Positions 22,200-34,259 of a DNA stretch of 64,000 bases are shown one piece after another (within the stretch, counting starts at the first letter, position 1; each line of letters starts with the position of its first letter). A model generated the notes under the pieces. The model was not told where the DNA came from, searched no databases, and saw nothing but the letters and a program-made list of their open reading frames with translations. This stretch comes from Haemaphysalis longicornis (lineage: Eukaryota > Arthropoda > Arachnida > Ixodida > Ixodidae). Made by a program: the position numbers and the translations under genes. The stretch spans positions 187,010,688 through 187,074,687 of the forward strand of contig CM023450.1 in NCBI GenBank assembly GCA_013339765.2, written 5' to 3'.

Positions 22200-24837
22200 G
22201 TTTTATTCTTCAGAAAGAATGATTTAGAGAGAAACAAATGGTAACGGACTGTTTAACGAATTGGTTGCAGTTGGATCTCTGCATGCTGCTTGTGGCGTTA
22301 AGTATTCCGTATGCTAGATTGCTGTTTTGATCGCTGCTTCCGCATCGGTAAGCGTTTATCCCTTCACCCAACGCCGATATTGTGTCTAAATAGGTACAAG
22401 TTAGGAACATCCGTTTGCGATGGAGAACATCTTATAACAGTGTTGATGTGTCCCGCTGCGTCCACATACTGACCTATAAGATATCAAGCCAGCCTTATTT
22501 GCGAAAACAATGCCTCTGAGTCGTGGGGGAAGGTTCTATACTAAAAAGAAATCAATGTTCGTAAAAAACAATTGTAGCATTGATGGGCCTGGATTCACAG
22601 TCGTTCGCTGTAGAGCACGCGATGATATTTTTGGCTATGCGGCAGTCCTCAGTTACTCGGCAGAATAAAAGCAGTGTTCCAAGCGAACTAGTAATGGCGC
22701 TGTATGCGTACTGCAAGCGCCGGGCTTGTATCTATCTTTCACAGAATTAGCCTCCCCCACCGGCGCGAATGTCGGTGTGTAGACAATACCCCCGCAGTCG
22801 CATTAAGGAATAAGAAAGAAGTAAATTGGGACTGGAAAGTACTCGCCACATGCGGATGGAACCCGATAAGAATACGCATCAAATTTTCCGGTAAAAGGCA
22901 AAGTATCTCCTTCCATAGCCTGACACGTCAATAAACAAATGGAGAGGATTCAGGAAGCAAGTTTTCCTCAGGAAAAAATAGGCCACCGTTGGTTGCAAGG
23001 AATTCGCTCGGGGAATGCCGCTTAGTTAGGGTACCACAGTCGCGAACAGTACCCGGGCGAGAACTGTTCGCGCCAAATGATGCGCGAACAGTACTCGCCC
23101 GGTGAGCGACGTTCGCGAGCCCGTGCACGCTGCATGTTAAAACGGATAGAGGGTGGGTGGCCTGCAACGTAGCGTAAATTCAGGCGGGAATTATAATTAC
23201 ATTTTAGAATTGGACGCGTAGAAGGGTATTGGCCAATATCATTCAATGAAATAGCATGTTTGATTGGGGAAGCGATTGCCGGCGTTTGCTGAGTTATAGT
23301 AACCGAAAGAAATGAAACACACCGGATAACGGATGGTGATAATGTTTAGAAGGCAAGTTCGCACTTCAGTGGGAATAAAAAGAGAAATAATAGGACACAT
23401 GGAAGAAAGACCGTCTTTCATCTTTATTCCCATAATTAGTGAGTGTTCGAGGCCTTTTGAAGAAGCATTGTCCACGATTCTATCAAGCCATCGTGTCGAC
23501 GTGCGGACGTTCCGCAATGCGACACTCGTCCTTTCGCAACAACTGCTTCATAAGGTGTGCTTAGATGTCCACGGGTTTGTCTGCCAAGTGTTTGTTGACT
23601 ACAAGAATTTTTGACAACGTTTTAAACTGAAGGCCTTTTATACCCCCATACTAATAATTTTTAGCCTCCTCACGTCCTTTGAAATTGTTTTTATTGAATT
23701 AAACACCACTCACTCTGACATGGCGGTCTGTAGCCTCAATGGCCTTGTGCCTTAAGCACACACATACACACGTACAATGCATCAACTGGTTTGGCCGAGC
23801 AAGCAAGCAGGCAGTTGACGTGTGCTAGCGGGAATTCTGGTGGCAGCAGAAGCTTTTGAATGAGAAATTATGCTGTAGCATCCAATTGGCCAAAAGAGAC
23901 ACTGCATTGATTCGCAAATGTGCGAGATTACGATGGAGTCTAAAAATTATGCAGTTCATGCCACGCTTCCACCAGTCGTAGTGTGTGTATGTTAACCCTT
24001 TTTTTGTAGAAAAATCAATTACAAATTGCTCTTCCCCTCTCTGCATCCTCCCTGCCGGCTTCTTATGGCGTTTCCTATGACGCCCATTTTTTTCGTCGGA
24101 CTCTACTGCGTAGACCTGCGGCACGCCCACCACAGCGCCGACAAGAACAGTGGGCCGGCTGCAGGCAGGTCGTTGGAGTTCAATGGCGTAGTCAAAACAG
24201 CACCAGCAACACATGTTCCCGGAAGAATCTGGCTTTCTTTTGTTAATTTGTGGACTGCAGTGGGCTCAGCAAAGCCATGAAGCTAAAATAGGTCCGCACT
24301 ACTACGTATGCAAAAGGTGTACCTGCTTACGACGCTTTTGGTAGCTTGCGACGATTGGTAGCCGATTTCTATGATGCCCACACCCTGTCTATTTCTTTAT
24401 AAAGGTTACCTGGAGCTATGGGGCAGTGAGACTTCTCTTTTCTGATTTTACCGATAGCGAGGCAGTCGCCTGCTTTGAGAATTCGATTTAGCGAAATTTT
24501 GCGACACAAAAGGTGTACGAAATAGTGCTTGGGTTATAAGCCCTGTAGACACGGGATTATCACAAAATAGGCTGCAAAGAAAAAAACTGCCAGTACCCTT
24601 AGGAAGAAACTAACGTGCTAAGACACGTGTTCCGCCAGCTAGTTAAAGCAACTTCATGCAAAACGTCTGGAAAACCGCCAGAACCACAAAAATCCCCAAC
24701 ATGGCTAGGATCCTCTTGCTTACGTTTCACGCATTGTCTTTGTATCTGGAGACCTACGCTCCTTGTTCTTATTTCGGGAATAAAGTACATAACGTGTGTA
24801 TATACGTACATGATTTTTGCGTGTTCTACTCTGATAT
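22200..24837. other. Intergenic, no gene recognised
   Basis: Downstream of the peptidase gene. Frames at 23,333-23,614 (+) and 23,825-24,214 (-) are open but show no known motif or splice context. The only structure noted is the hairpin cluster at 23,041-23,102. Confidence 0.5.
23053..23102. repeat. Strong inverted repeat (21-bp arms, 8-base loop)
   Basis: Arms 23,053-23,073 and 23,082-23,102 are complementary at 20 of 21 positions: CCGGGCGAGAACTGTTCGCGC against its partner. A third copy of the GCGAACAGT part lies at 23,042-23,050, so two alternative hairpins compete. GC-rich in an AT-rich setting; function unknown. Confidence 0.85.
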
Positions 24838-27465
24838 TATTTATTTATTTATTTGAAATGCTCACCAACAGCGCAATGGCCTCTCGGGTGATGCATAGAA
24901 TACAGACATATAAGGCATACAAAATACAAAAGACAAAAGAAATATGAAAAGGGAAGTAACAGTACAATTACATGGGTATATATACACAAAGAAGGAGAGT
25001 TATCAAAGAGACAGAGACATTTTCTGAGCAACAAGAGCACGGAGATTGTGTGTACACTAAACGACAAATACAAGCACAATCGTGATGATTCTCTTCGCTC
25101 CGACACACAAGAACAGAGGGAGAAGTGCATGTGCGACCGCGCTATAGAACATGTGCATTCAAGATGAAAAATCTTTCAAAGAGCGTTTAAAAAGAACCAT
25201 GTCGTTGCAAAAAATGTCAATGGCAGGTAAAAAAAAACAGTTAAAGGCATGTTGGCATTGGTTAGCTGGTACCAAGCTCAGAATTTTGTCAACATGAAAG
25301 CAGCCATGCGGCCGCAGTGGCCTGCTTGGTACTCGCAGAAGAACAGAGCTCACAAGGCAAGGGCAGTCACACTTATAATGAATGCACTTGAAAAGAAAAA
25401 TCAGGTCACGCCTGGAACGCCTGATACATAGCTCATCAAGGTTCAGGAGCTTGAGAACCTCAACGTGCAGATAGTTGCTCACTGGTGAGTATCGATAAAA
25501 TACGGTTGTGGTGAAGCGCTTCTGAATCCTTTCTAGTCGAAGAGACGACGAAGGACTTAAACAATTCCAGATTGCGCTTGCAAAGTCTAGCTTCGGCAAA
25601 ATTAGGGCGCGGTAAAGGGATGCGAAGCATGATGGGTTCGTGAATTCACTGGTGGCTCGGGAAATCATGCCAAGTGTTCGGAGACAGGAGTTCGTCAGAT
25701 GGTTCACGTGCGAGTTGAAGAGTAATTTTGCGTCCATCAATACACCCAAATCGCGCGCTACAGTGGCGCGTTTTATGACAAAACCGAGCAAAGAGTACGG
25801 AAAGTGAGCGGGGCAGTTTTAGGAGTGTAAGATATCACAATAGTTTTGGAGAGATTAAGCTTTAAGTAGTTGCTGTCGCACCATGCCGAAACTGCATTGA
25901 TGTCATGTTGCAGCAGGACGCGATCATCCGGTGAGGAAACCGCGCGATACAGCTTCATATCATCGGCATACTGAGAGAGCGAACAGTGTCTAATGACAGA
26001 GTGGATGTCATTAACAAAAATGTTGAAGAGGAGAGGGCCCAGTGTAGACCCTTGAGGTACCCCTGATATCATGGCGAAAGGCCGGGAGGTGACGCCTTCA
26101 TAACAGACGCAATTGGACCTGCCTTTTAAGTAACTGCCGAACCACTGACAGAACTCACTGGATAAGCCGTATGCGGACAATTTGCGCAGCCAGTAGCTCG
26201 TGATTAACAGCATCGAAGGCTCTTGCTGCAGTCGAAATATACGGTATCTATCTGTTGGACGAGAGAGCACTGGGGGGCCTGATGTCCGTTTAGGAAACAT
26301 GCGAGATTTGATTCTACTGACCTACCGGGTATAAAGCCGTGTTGGTTGGGATGAATTAATGAACGCTTGCTGCTAGAAGGTAACCATGCATGACTGTTCG
26401 AAGACTTATCAAAGGAAGGCAATAGAGAGATAGGCCTGTAGTTTCCGGGGACAGTGGCTCTGCCAGACTTGTGCAAAGGGAAGATAGCGCCTAATTTCCA
26501 GTGTGGACGAAAATGTTGCTCTAGAAGTGACATGCGTATGATGTGGCAGAGCAGAGGTGCAAAACGACGCAACAGCCTTTCACAATGAAGCATGGAATGC
26601 TGTCGCAGCCCACCGACTTTTTTGAGGGGAGTTTGCGGATAGCGCGCACGACATCACTCTGCAGTAATGTTCGGGATTTGCAATAGTGGCCCATGAGACT
26701 GGAAGCGCAGTTCGTTGCCGCTGTCAGACGACGTCGAGTAGGTAGAAGAAAAAATGACGTTAAAGGAGTTCGCATACGCCTTCCGGGTCAGACACAAACT
26801 TGTCGCCATCGTGAATGGTTAAGCTATCGCGTACATGACGTGTACGGAACCTAATATACCGCCAGAACTCACGAGGGGAGTGGGTTAGAAAAGTTTCGGT
26901 GTAGTCACTAAAGTTTCTTTTTGTCCTGGGCAAGTACTTCTTCGCTAAGGACCGCCATTCCTTGAAGTTTGCCAGAGCAGACGGGTCATTGTGAGCCTTA
27001 AACAAGCGGTGGAAATGACTTTTTTTCGAAGCGCGTCACGCAGCTCGTGACTGAACCAAAAGGGAAAACTTACTGGAGCGATTTCGCTGCTTTGGGATGT
27101 GTTGGTCCATAGCGTTTCGCACAATTATGGTTAGCTCACGGACGGCTGCATCAACACAGGGCGCGTTGTACACAGAGGACCAATCAGCATTGTCAAGAGA
27201 TTGGTAAAGACACGGTAATCGCCTCGAGCAAAGTCGTGCCTTGGAATGGTCCCACTCCTGTCGCGTGCCACGGATACGTGAGCTGTAACTGCAAAAGGAG
27301 GGTGCCACGCATCAACGGCAACAACAGGATAGGGGAAATTTTCTACAACGACTGAGGTGAAGTTCGTAAATATTTCGTAAGCATTTCCAGCAGGGTGTTG
27401 ATGCAAAAAAGCTGGCTGGATGTCATTGAAAGAAAAGAATTAAACAAATGGACTGCTTTCGAATT
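24838..27465 (-). pseudogene. CR1/Jockey-like LINE ORF2, 3' part (end of endonuclease, RT), split by a nested LINE
   Basis: Minus-strand order: end of the endonuclease (KAVHLFNSFLSMTSSQL at 27,460-27,405, then ENFPYPVVAVD); linker (FLTHSPREFWRYIRF, about 26,890); RT fingers (NYRPISLLPSF, about 26,440); RT motif GVPQGSTLGPLLFN (about 26,060); catalytic SQYADDMKLY with YADD at 25,959-25,970; SKT…SY palm end; and a thumb and C-terminus (25,791-25,159). The 3' UTR ends in AAATAAATAAATAAA at 24,838-24,856. There is no RNase H domain, unlike the other LINEs here. Frameshifts occur at about 25,790, 26,250, 26,560 and 27,030. Its 5' remainder is at 30,377-30,535. Confidence 0.9.
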
Positions 27466-30376
27466 GCACGTGAGCGCCGTGAGCAAAACGAGAGAGTTGG
27501 CACACCTTCTTGACATCCACAAACTCTTACACAGACACACACAAAGTCTGGACACGAATCCGAAAACTAAAAGGACAACAGACACACAGCCTGCCCCTGG
27601 TCAGTACAACAGGGGACACACTAGAAGACCAGGCTAACACATTTGCACAACACTTCCAACACATTTACAGCTCTGCACACTACACAAACACTTTCCTGAA
27701 ACATAAAACCGCTTGTGAAAAAAAGTCCCTACATGACAATAACAGGTCAAAATCTGGTTACAATTCTGAATTTACACTCTATGAGTCGAGGGTTGCCCTG
27801 AGCACATGTAAACCTTCAGATCCAGGGGCAGATAAGATTACATACACCATGATACAACACCTACACCCAGACACTCTTGAAACACTCCTACACCTATACA
27901 ATAAAATATGGCTTTCGGGGCAGATCCACACTCTTGGAGGGAGGCCATAGTAGTGGCGTTCCTGAAGGAAGGGAAGGACCCTTCCTCTCCCCCCAGTTAT
28001 CGTCCCCATGCGCTTTGACAAGCTGCCTGTGCAAGCTGCTCGAGAAGATGATAAATCGCAGGCTCGTGTAATTCCTTGAGTACAACGGTCTTCTCGAGAG
28101 CTGCCAGGCAGGCTTTAGGGTGGGGCGATCTACCAACGATCAACTTGTTGCGTGGAATCATTCATAAAAGATGCATTTGCTCATAAGCAATTCTGCCTTA
28201 CGGTATTCTTTGATCCTTGAAAAGGCTTACGACACAGCCTGGCGATATGGCATCCTTAGCGACCTCAAGTCCTTTGGTGTGTCAGGTAACATGTTAAATA
28301 CCATTTCTAGCTACATGTCCACGAGGACATTTCGTGTTAAGATTGGGTCATCCCTGTCCGGGATACATGTGCAGGAAAATGGTGTGCCGCAAGGAGGAGT
28401 TCTTAGCTGCACATTGTTTATAGTGAAGATGAACTCCCTCCGAAAGGCATTGCCACCAACCATTTCCTGTTCCATCTATGTAGACGATGTTTAGATATCC
28501 TTTAAATCCTGTAACCTGTCAATTTGCGAACGTCAAGTGCAGCTCGGTGTTAAGAAGCTTGCTGGATGGGCGGACCTTAATGGTTTTAAACTGAACCCGG
28601 GCAAAAGTACTTGTGTTCTGTTCTCCCGTAAGCGCGGGCTTAATGCGACCCTGATATTGCTCTTGGCCGTGCATCTATTCCTGTTAAAAGGGAGCACAAG
28701 TTTTTAGGTGTCATATTTGATGACAAGCTCACGTTCATACCTCACGTCAAGCACTTAAACATAAATTCCTCAAAACACTAAACATTCTCAAGGTCCTCTC
28801 CCACCATATCCTAATGGTGCAGACAAAGAACTACTTCTCCGGGTCTTTACCGCCTTAGTCGGGTCTCGGTTAGACTACGGCAGCGTTGTGTATGGGTCGG
28901 CATCAAAAACCGCACTAAAAATGCTTGACCCAGTACTCCACTTGGGCCTCCGCCTTGCGTCGGGTGCGTTCCGCACTAGCCCGGCAAAGAGTCTATATGT
29001 TGAATGTAACAAATGGTGCCTTGAGGACCAACGAACGTACATGGACTTGCTCTACGCTTTCAAAATTTCATCGATGAACAACCATCCTTTTATACCTGTT
29101 TTTAATGATGCATCCACATCACCAGTGTTTGTAAATCGCCCGTCCGTTCCTTTGCCATTCTCACTTAGAGTGAGACAGGAAGCTTCGGATTTCAACATCT
29201 CCTTTTCAGACATTTACACATCTTCTTTTACTGACGTTTTACCACCCTGGCAGCTTTCAACCTGTGTGTTGTGACTTGTCTTTCACGAATATTGATAAAA
29301 CCAGGGTACCACAAACTGCAATTTTGCAGCACTTCTTGTCCCTGCAGTACAAGTATCAATATGCAGAGTTTTATAGTGATGCATCAAAAACTGCAACCAT
29401 AGTGTCTTGCGCTGCTCATGGACCAAACTTTGATGCATGCAGAACCATGAGCACATACACCACAATTTACTCAGCTGAAGCATATGGCATCTTACTCATT
29501 GCACAACACATTCTTGAACACAAAATCTCGAAGTCCATCATATATACAGATTCCTTGAGCGTTGTGCGCGCATTGGCATCATACAAGCCATGCAAAAACA
29601 GAATTGTCCATATGGTTTTCAACACTATCATGTCTATATATGCCCAAAAACTTGTTCTGGTGTTGTGCTTCTTCCCAGGCCATGCTGGGATTGCTGGCAA
29701 TGAGGTTGCGGATCAGAAGGCCGCAGTTGCTGCACTCAGGAATACAGCAGATATAACAATACTACCACAGAGTGACCTTAAGCCACAATTCGACAACACC
29801 TTCGCAGGAAATGGCAAGCACAGTGGAATGAACAGACAGATAACAAACTACACGTAATAAAGCCACACTTGGGACGATACACAACTGACTCACGCAACAG
29901 ACACACGGAAGTCGCCCTGGGTACGCTGCCGATAGGGCAAACCCATGCGACGCACTCGTATCTGCTGACGGGATCTTCTAGACCCCAGTGCAGCAGGTGT
30001 GGAGAGGCCCTATCCGTAGTGCATATACTAATCACAAGCAATGCACTTCACACAACCCGACACAAACACTTCAGAGAACTCTACAGACAACATATTCCCC
30101 TACATCCAGCGTTTTTTCTACGTGACGATGCCATGGTTTCTGTGAAACGTGTCTTTGAGTATTTGTCAGACATTAAGTTTTTAAACCTCATTTCTATCAC
30201 GCATAATCAAAACTGGCCCTATACACCAGCCATGCTCATTCTCGTTTTGTGATTTTACTTTTGTTTTTTGCTGACTTTACTTAGTGTTTAAGGTTTCACC
30301 CCTCATATTTGACTATTGTTTTGGCGCTCTTTGCCCCAGTTGCCCTTGCGCCATAAACATCCAACCATCATCATCA
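27466..30376 (+). mobile_element. 5'-truncated LINE (RT, RNase H, zinc finger) inserted in another LINE
   Basis: A 2.9-kb element flanked by a 12-bp target duplication (27,454-27,465 and 30,377-30,388). Domains: pre-RT linker (VWTRIRKLKG, about 27,545); RT fingers (CLCKLLEKMINRRLV, about 28,020; QAGFRVGRSTNDQLV, about 28,105); palm Asp region (LEKAYDTAWRYGIL, about 28,215); GVPQGGVLSCTLF (about 28,382); catalytic SIYVDDV at 28,471-28,491, immediately followed by a TAG; thumb (GSRLDYGSVVYGSA, about 28,862); RNase H (YAEFYSDAS about 29,362, SAEAYGI, IYTDSLSVV, FPGHAGIAGNE); and finger CSRCGEALSVVHIL (about 29,995). The 3' end is CCATCATCATCA. It is inactive: at least five frame breaks, and the endonuclease is missing. 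Confidence 0.92.
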
Positions 30377-30535
30377 TGCTTTCAAATTTCCCCAACCGAC
30401 ATTTTCTGCAGGGTCCCACCAAGAACCGGGGGCATTAAAGTCGCCAAAGAGAAGAATAGTATATTTTTCTGGTTCTAGCTTTTCAGATAAATGCTGTAGA
30501 GCTCATGCGAACAAAGAATTTTCTAGAGCCGGTTT
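30377..30535 (-). pseudogene. CR1/Jockey-like LINE endonuclease fragment, 5' side of the split element
   Basis: On the - strand: ALQHLSEKLEPEKYTILL then FGDFNAPGSWWDP and VGWGNLKA. GDFN is the conserved Asp/Asn motif of APE-type LINE endonucleases. Removing the + LINE and one copy of the 12-bp duplication makes …VGWGN-[L/S]-KAVHLFNSFL… one frame with the part at 27,465, proving the two pieces were one gene. The 5' truncation of the host LINE lies near 30,520-30,540. Confidence 0.88.
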
Positions 30536-30539
30536 CTAG

Positions 30540-32500
30540 AACTGCAACGAACAAACGTAACACGCGCCAACAAATTATTACTTATTGTCGAACGTGTAAC
30601 ATTTAAGCACAGGATTTCCCTGCGCACGTGTATTTTTTTAGTCATGAGGCAGAGTCTATCTATATATGTGTTCGGTAGTAATGTCAATTAGTCAAACTGC
30701 ATTGCGTGTGTTTTCCTGTCTTGTCCGGTTGTAGTGCTCATGTAGAATCGTGGCATGTAACTACTTGCTGTGTTTTTTGGGTTAAAGGTGGTAGTCCATA
30801 GCAGACAAACTTTGTTACGAAAATTAGTGGACGCTTTTTACGTAGAATAGAGGGACACAAATTGGGTCAGTTGACCGTGTGTTCGTAGCTATAGGATTTA
30901 AAGCTATTAGGCTATAAACTGCAGAAGTGCATGTGGCTGGTTTTTCGCCTGGATTCTGCGTACGGAGCCGCGCTTCTGGTTGTGCTGGCGCGATGAAAAA
31001 AAAAACAAGTTGGTAATTTGCTCTTCTTCGTTTTATTTTTCTTTCTCTGTACAAGCCCTTCTGGCCTATACTTTTGTTTGGGCAATGGACAGATAACGCT
31101 CACCTCAATTCTCGTTTGTCTATTATGGGCTTCATTAAGCATTTTTAAAATGAACCTTGGTATGTCTAACCCTCTATCCCCAAATCTTATTCTTGTGGAA
31201 CCGGTTTACTTGCACGGCTTCTGTTTCCGCCTTCCCACCGCCGACTCTCTTTGCACAAATTTAATTCTCTTGGCCACCACCAATTCCTCTTTCGCAAGTT
31301 GCGAAAGCGGCTGATAAGGCCGTTAGCGCCTTTATGAGCAGTTGCACTTTTAACTGCCTATGGTATGGATGCGTGTCGTTCGTCAGGAAGAACGGCACGC
31401 TAAGAACCGCAAATGTAAACGAGAACAATGGAATGCCGCTGCCCCAGGACGTGCAGCTGGCGCGTTCGTCTGTAGTTCTACCACGTCGAGTAGCTGTGAA
31501 TCCCTCCCGAAAGAAAAGCAATTTGCCCAATTGAAACGCCAACGTGAGCCAATCATTGTTTTTCTGCCTGAATGCCTTTCGCAGGCACATTTCCCCCTGG
31601 TGTGTTTCGTGTCTTCGCCCGTGCATATCACCGGTATCCAGTTATTGCGTGCATAGGTGGCTGGCGGGAGGGGGCGAGCACGAGCACAAAGGCTACTTGC
31701 TCGCGTTATTCACATGTAATTGTGCGAGTGCGAGATTTAAATGGGAATGCCTGATGGCCCCATGCGACGTGACTGTTGTCCTCCGTGGTCCAGCGGCTTG
31801 GGCCGGTGTCTTGGACAGACAGTAAGACGCTTACGATGCGGGAAGAAAATAGACAGGCCCACTATTGTGCTCTAGAGTGAAGCTGTAGCTCTTGCAAGAA
31901 GGAATAAACTAATTGTGTCGGAATTATTCTGAATCGTAAATTGCAAACACGTTTGTTTTGTTTCGTGCACTTCTTATACTGCGTCCACCTTCGCTGATCA
32001 TCCTTCTTCGCACAGTCAAAGGGCACTGATTTTTTCCTTCAAACCCTGCTACACGAACCAACTCTCCAAGTGAAACATTTTCCTCCAAAGAAATGAGTAT
32101 GGTCACAGCTGAGCGACAGGCTTGATCGCAGGGCCCAATGCAACACTTTGTGCCTATAAACTCAATGCCCATCCACCCTTCCTTCATTTGGTTCTCATCC
32201 GCTCCCCCACTTCTTCCACTTAAAGGTGTTGCAAAGAATATGAATATAGGTTGTTTTCTACCCTTGCAAAGGCCGGGGTCTACGAGTTGTACGTCCCGCG
32301 TATTTTTGTAAGAACTGGTGGCAGCCGGAGTTGGGGCCGACCATGAAACGGTTCAACGGAGTGCGTGAGAAGCCAGGAGAACGAGCTTAAGAACGGCCCG
32401 ATTATACCGTTTCTACTTCCAGCGGTTCCGTTTGGTTGAAGGGGCTGTTTCTCTTGATAACCGGGGCTGCGGAATTATTAATGCAGTTTTTTGCCATAGG
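30540..32500. other. Intergenic, no gene recognised
   Basis: Several open frames of 60-120 codons on both strands (for example 31,261-31,626 on -) overlap each other and lack motifs. A perfect short palindrome, CTTTCGCAAGTTGCGAAAG, is at about 31,291-31,309. Confidence 0.5.
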
Positions 32501-32581
32501 CAGCTAACATGACAGGAGGTACAGATTTACTGATTTTCGAATGGAAAAGCAAGCGTGTCACCGCTTTTCCGAGGACGTGGC

Positions 32582-33150
32582 TGTACAGTCGGGATCAATT
32601 TGAAGGTTATCGCGGGAGCGCCGACCGATCGCGACAACAGCGCCTTTGCGTGACACTTCTTAGCATCAGCCACAGCGTATGCTATGTTTGCTTCTCCCTT
32701 GGCTGTTCCCTGTACTGCGCGCACAGCCGTCAGGAACGATAACGGCCGCGCTCGTTTCTTTGTTTTCTTCATTCTTTCCTCCCATCAGCGATATACTTCA
32801 CACTGACACGCAGCCTTCTCAGAGCAACTACGTCGGCATGCAGGGGAATTGTAGTCTAAACAAATTTGTAATTTTCTTCCGCAATGCCGCATTGTGGCGT
32901 TAACTTCGGTGTTATCAAATTGCCGAGGAACTTAACGTGGATACGTCATCCAAAAAGGAATTAAAAAAAAACTGTGGCAGTCGGCCCTTGCAGAAGAGGG
33001 TGAGCAAATTGTATGGAACAGCCAAGGAGTGTGAGAGGGTGTCATAATCACATATACGCGAATGAAAAAAAGTGCCACGGAACGGCACTGTCGTCTGGCT
33101 TGGTCGGTGCTCCCGCGATAACCTTCAAATTGATGCTGACTGTACATTAA
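32582..33150. repeat. Inverted pair of a short repeat
   Basis: A 24-bp core (CAATTTGAAGGTTATCGCGG plus GAGC) at 32,596-32,619 is repeated exactly in reverse complement at 33,109-33,132. Similarity extends outward (TGTACAGTC, CCGACC, TTGGCTGTTCC) over about 160 bp on each side. The arms are about 400 bp apart with an unrelated spacer. Family unknown. Confidence 0.7.
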
Positions 33151-33948
33151 CCCACTGACTCTCATGTATCCTATATAACGCTTACCTCTAATGTTTAAGC
33201 ATACACTATAGCGATGGGTACATACCCAAATGAGGGGAATATCCAGCCATAAAACATTGATCGTCCTACGGTTGTAGTTAGCTGTGAAAATAAGTTTTCC
33301 AAAAAGGGCATACAAATTGGATGCCAATTAAGATAGCCCTTATGGGATATTTGAGAGCAGCGAAAAGTGCAGAGTCGGCCGTGCGACGGCGTACAACTGT
33401 TCTTTCCGCAGCGCACATCTGGATTCTGGCGATTGCGGTATTGTTCGTCGGCTGGGGCAGCACTTTCCTAGTGTCAGGAAGTCATCGCGTTATCAGCGAA
33501 GGCAAGATTGCGCCCGCTACTCTGCCGTTATCTTGTAAGATGTCTCCGCCGCTGGGCATGTATCGCGCGCAACCCTAGGCATAGAATCTTCCGTGCCACA
33601 CTTTCGCCATGTCCTCCTCCACCGCTTTCCTCCTCGCAGTATCTTCTGGGTCGTCTTTGTTCCCACGGTTACGATGCCGACGGCGAAGAACACCGCGAAA
33701 CAACAAAGCGTACGCTTAAGAGCTGCGCTCATAAAGGAAACTAGATCAACAAAAACAAGAAAACGAAATATATATTAATAATGTGCAAAGTAATGCCAAC
33801 CAGAAATATCTAAAAATAATGCTTTTCATAGCAATATACACCTCCTAATTTAAAAAAAAAACTGCGAACATTGCGTGCATGCCTTATAAACATAGCGATA
33901 TTTACAGCCCTAAAAGAAAAAAAATTGGCTCCAATGCACGCTCTGAAG

Positions 33949-34050
33949 GTGGTTATAAAGCAAAGCTATAAACGACACCTGCAACAATTGCCCATGCGAC
34001 GCCACTTGAATTCACGCACGTGGCTCAACAAAGAGTGAAACCAGAGCTTC
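33949..34050 (-). repeat. Solo copy of the palindrome's terminal block
   Basis: On the - strand it reads GAATTCAAGTGGCGTCGCA, GGGCAATTGTTGCAGGTGTC and TATAGCTTTGCTTTATAACC, matching the outer ends of both arms of the 10.0-14.9 kb palindrome. Beyond 34,050 the sequence is unrelated and strongly GC-rich (34,060-34,125), so the terminal block is a repeat in its own right. Confidence 0.65.
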
Positions 34051-34259
34051 TGGACAGCCGTTACCTGGGCGTCGGCCACGGCCGCTCCAGCGCGGCGGAC
34101 GCCGCCGCTGTAGCCGGGCCATGCGTCGGCATAACAAAAATGGAGAGGAGCGTGTTTCGAAGGGTGAGGCCGCGGACCCTATCCATCCTGATGGGCTAGA
34201 TCGGGTCAGCACCACCACGCCACACAAGCGCAGACACCGAAACAATCCGGCATGTGAGC

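Noticed and set aside
31745..31825. tRNA-like GTGGTCCAGCGGC block
   Set aside because: A-box-like word only; no B-box and no cloverleaf.
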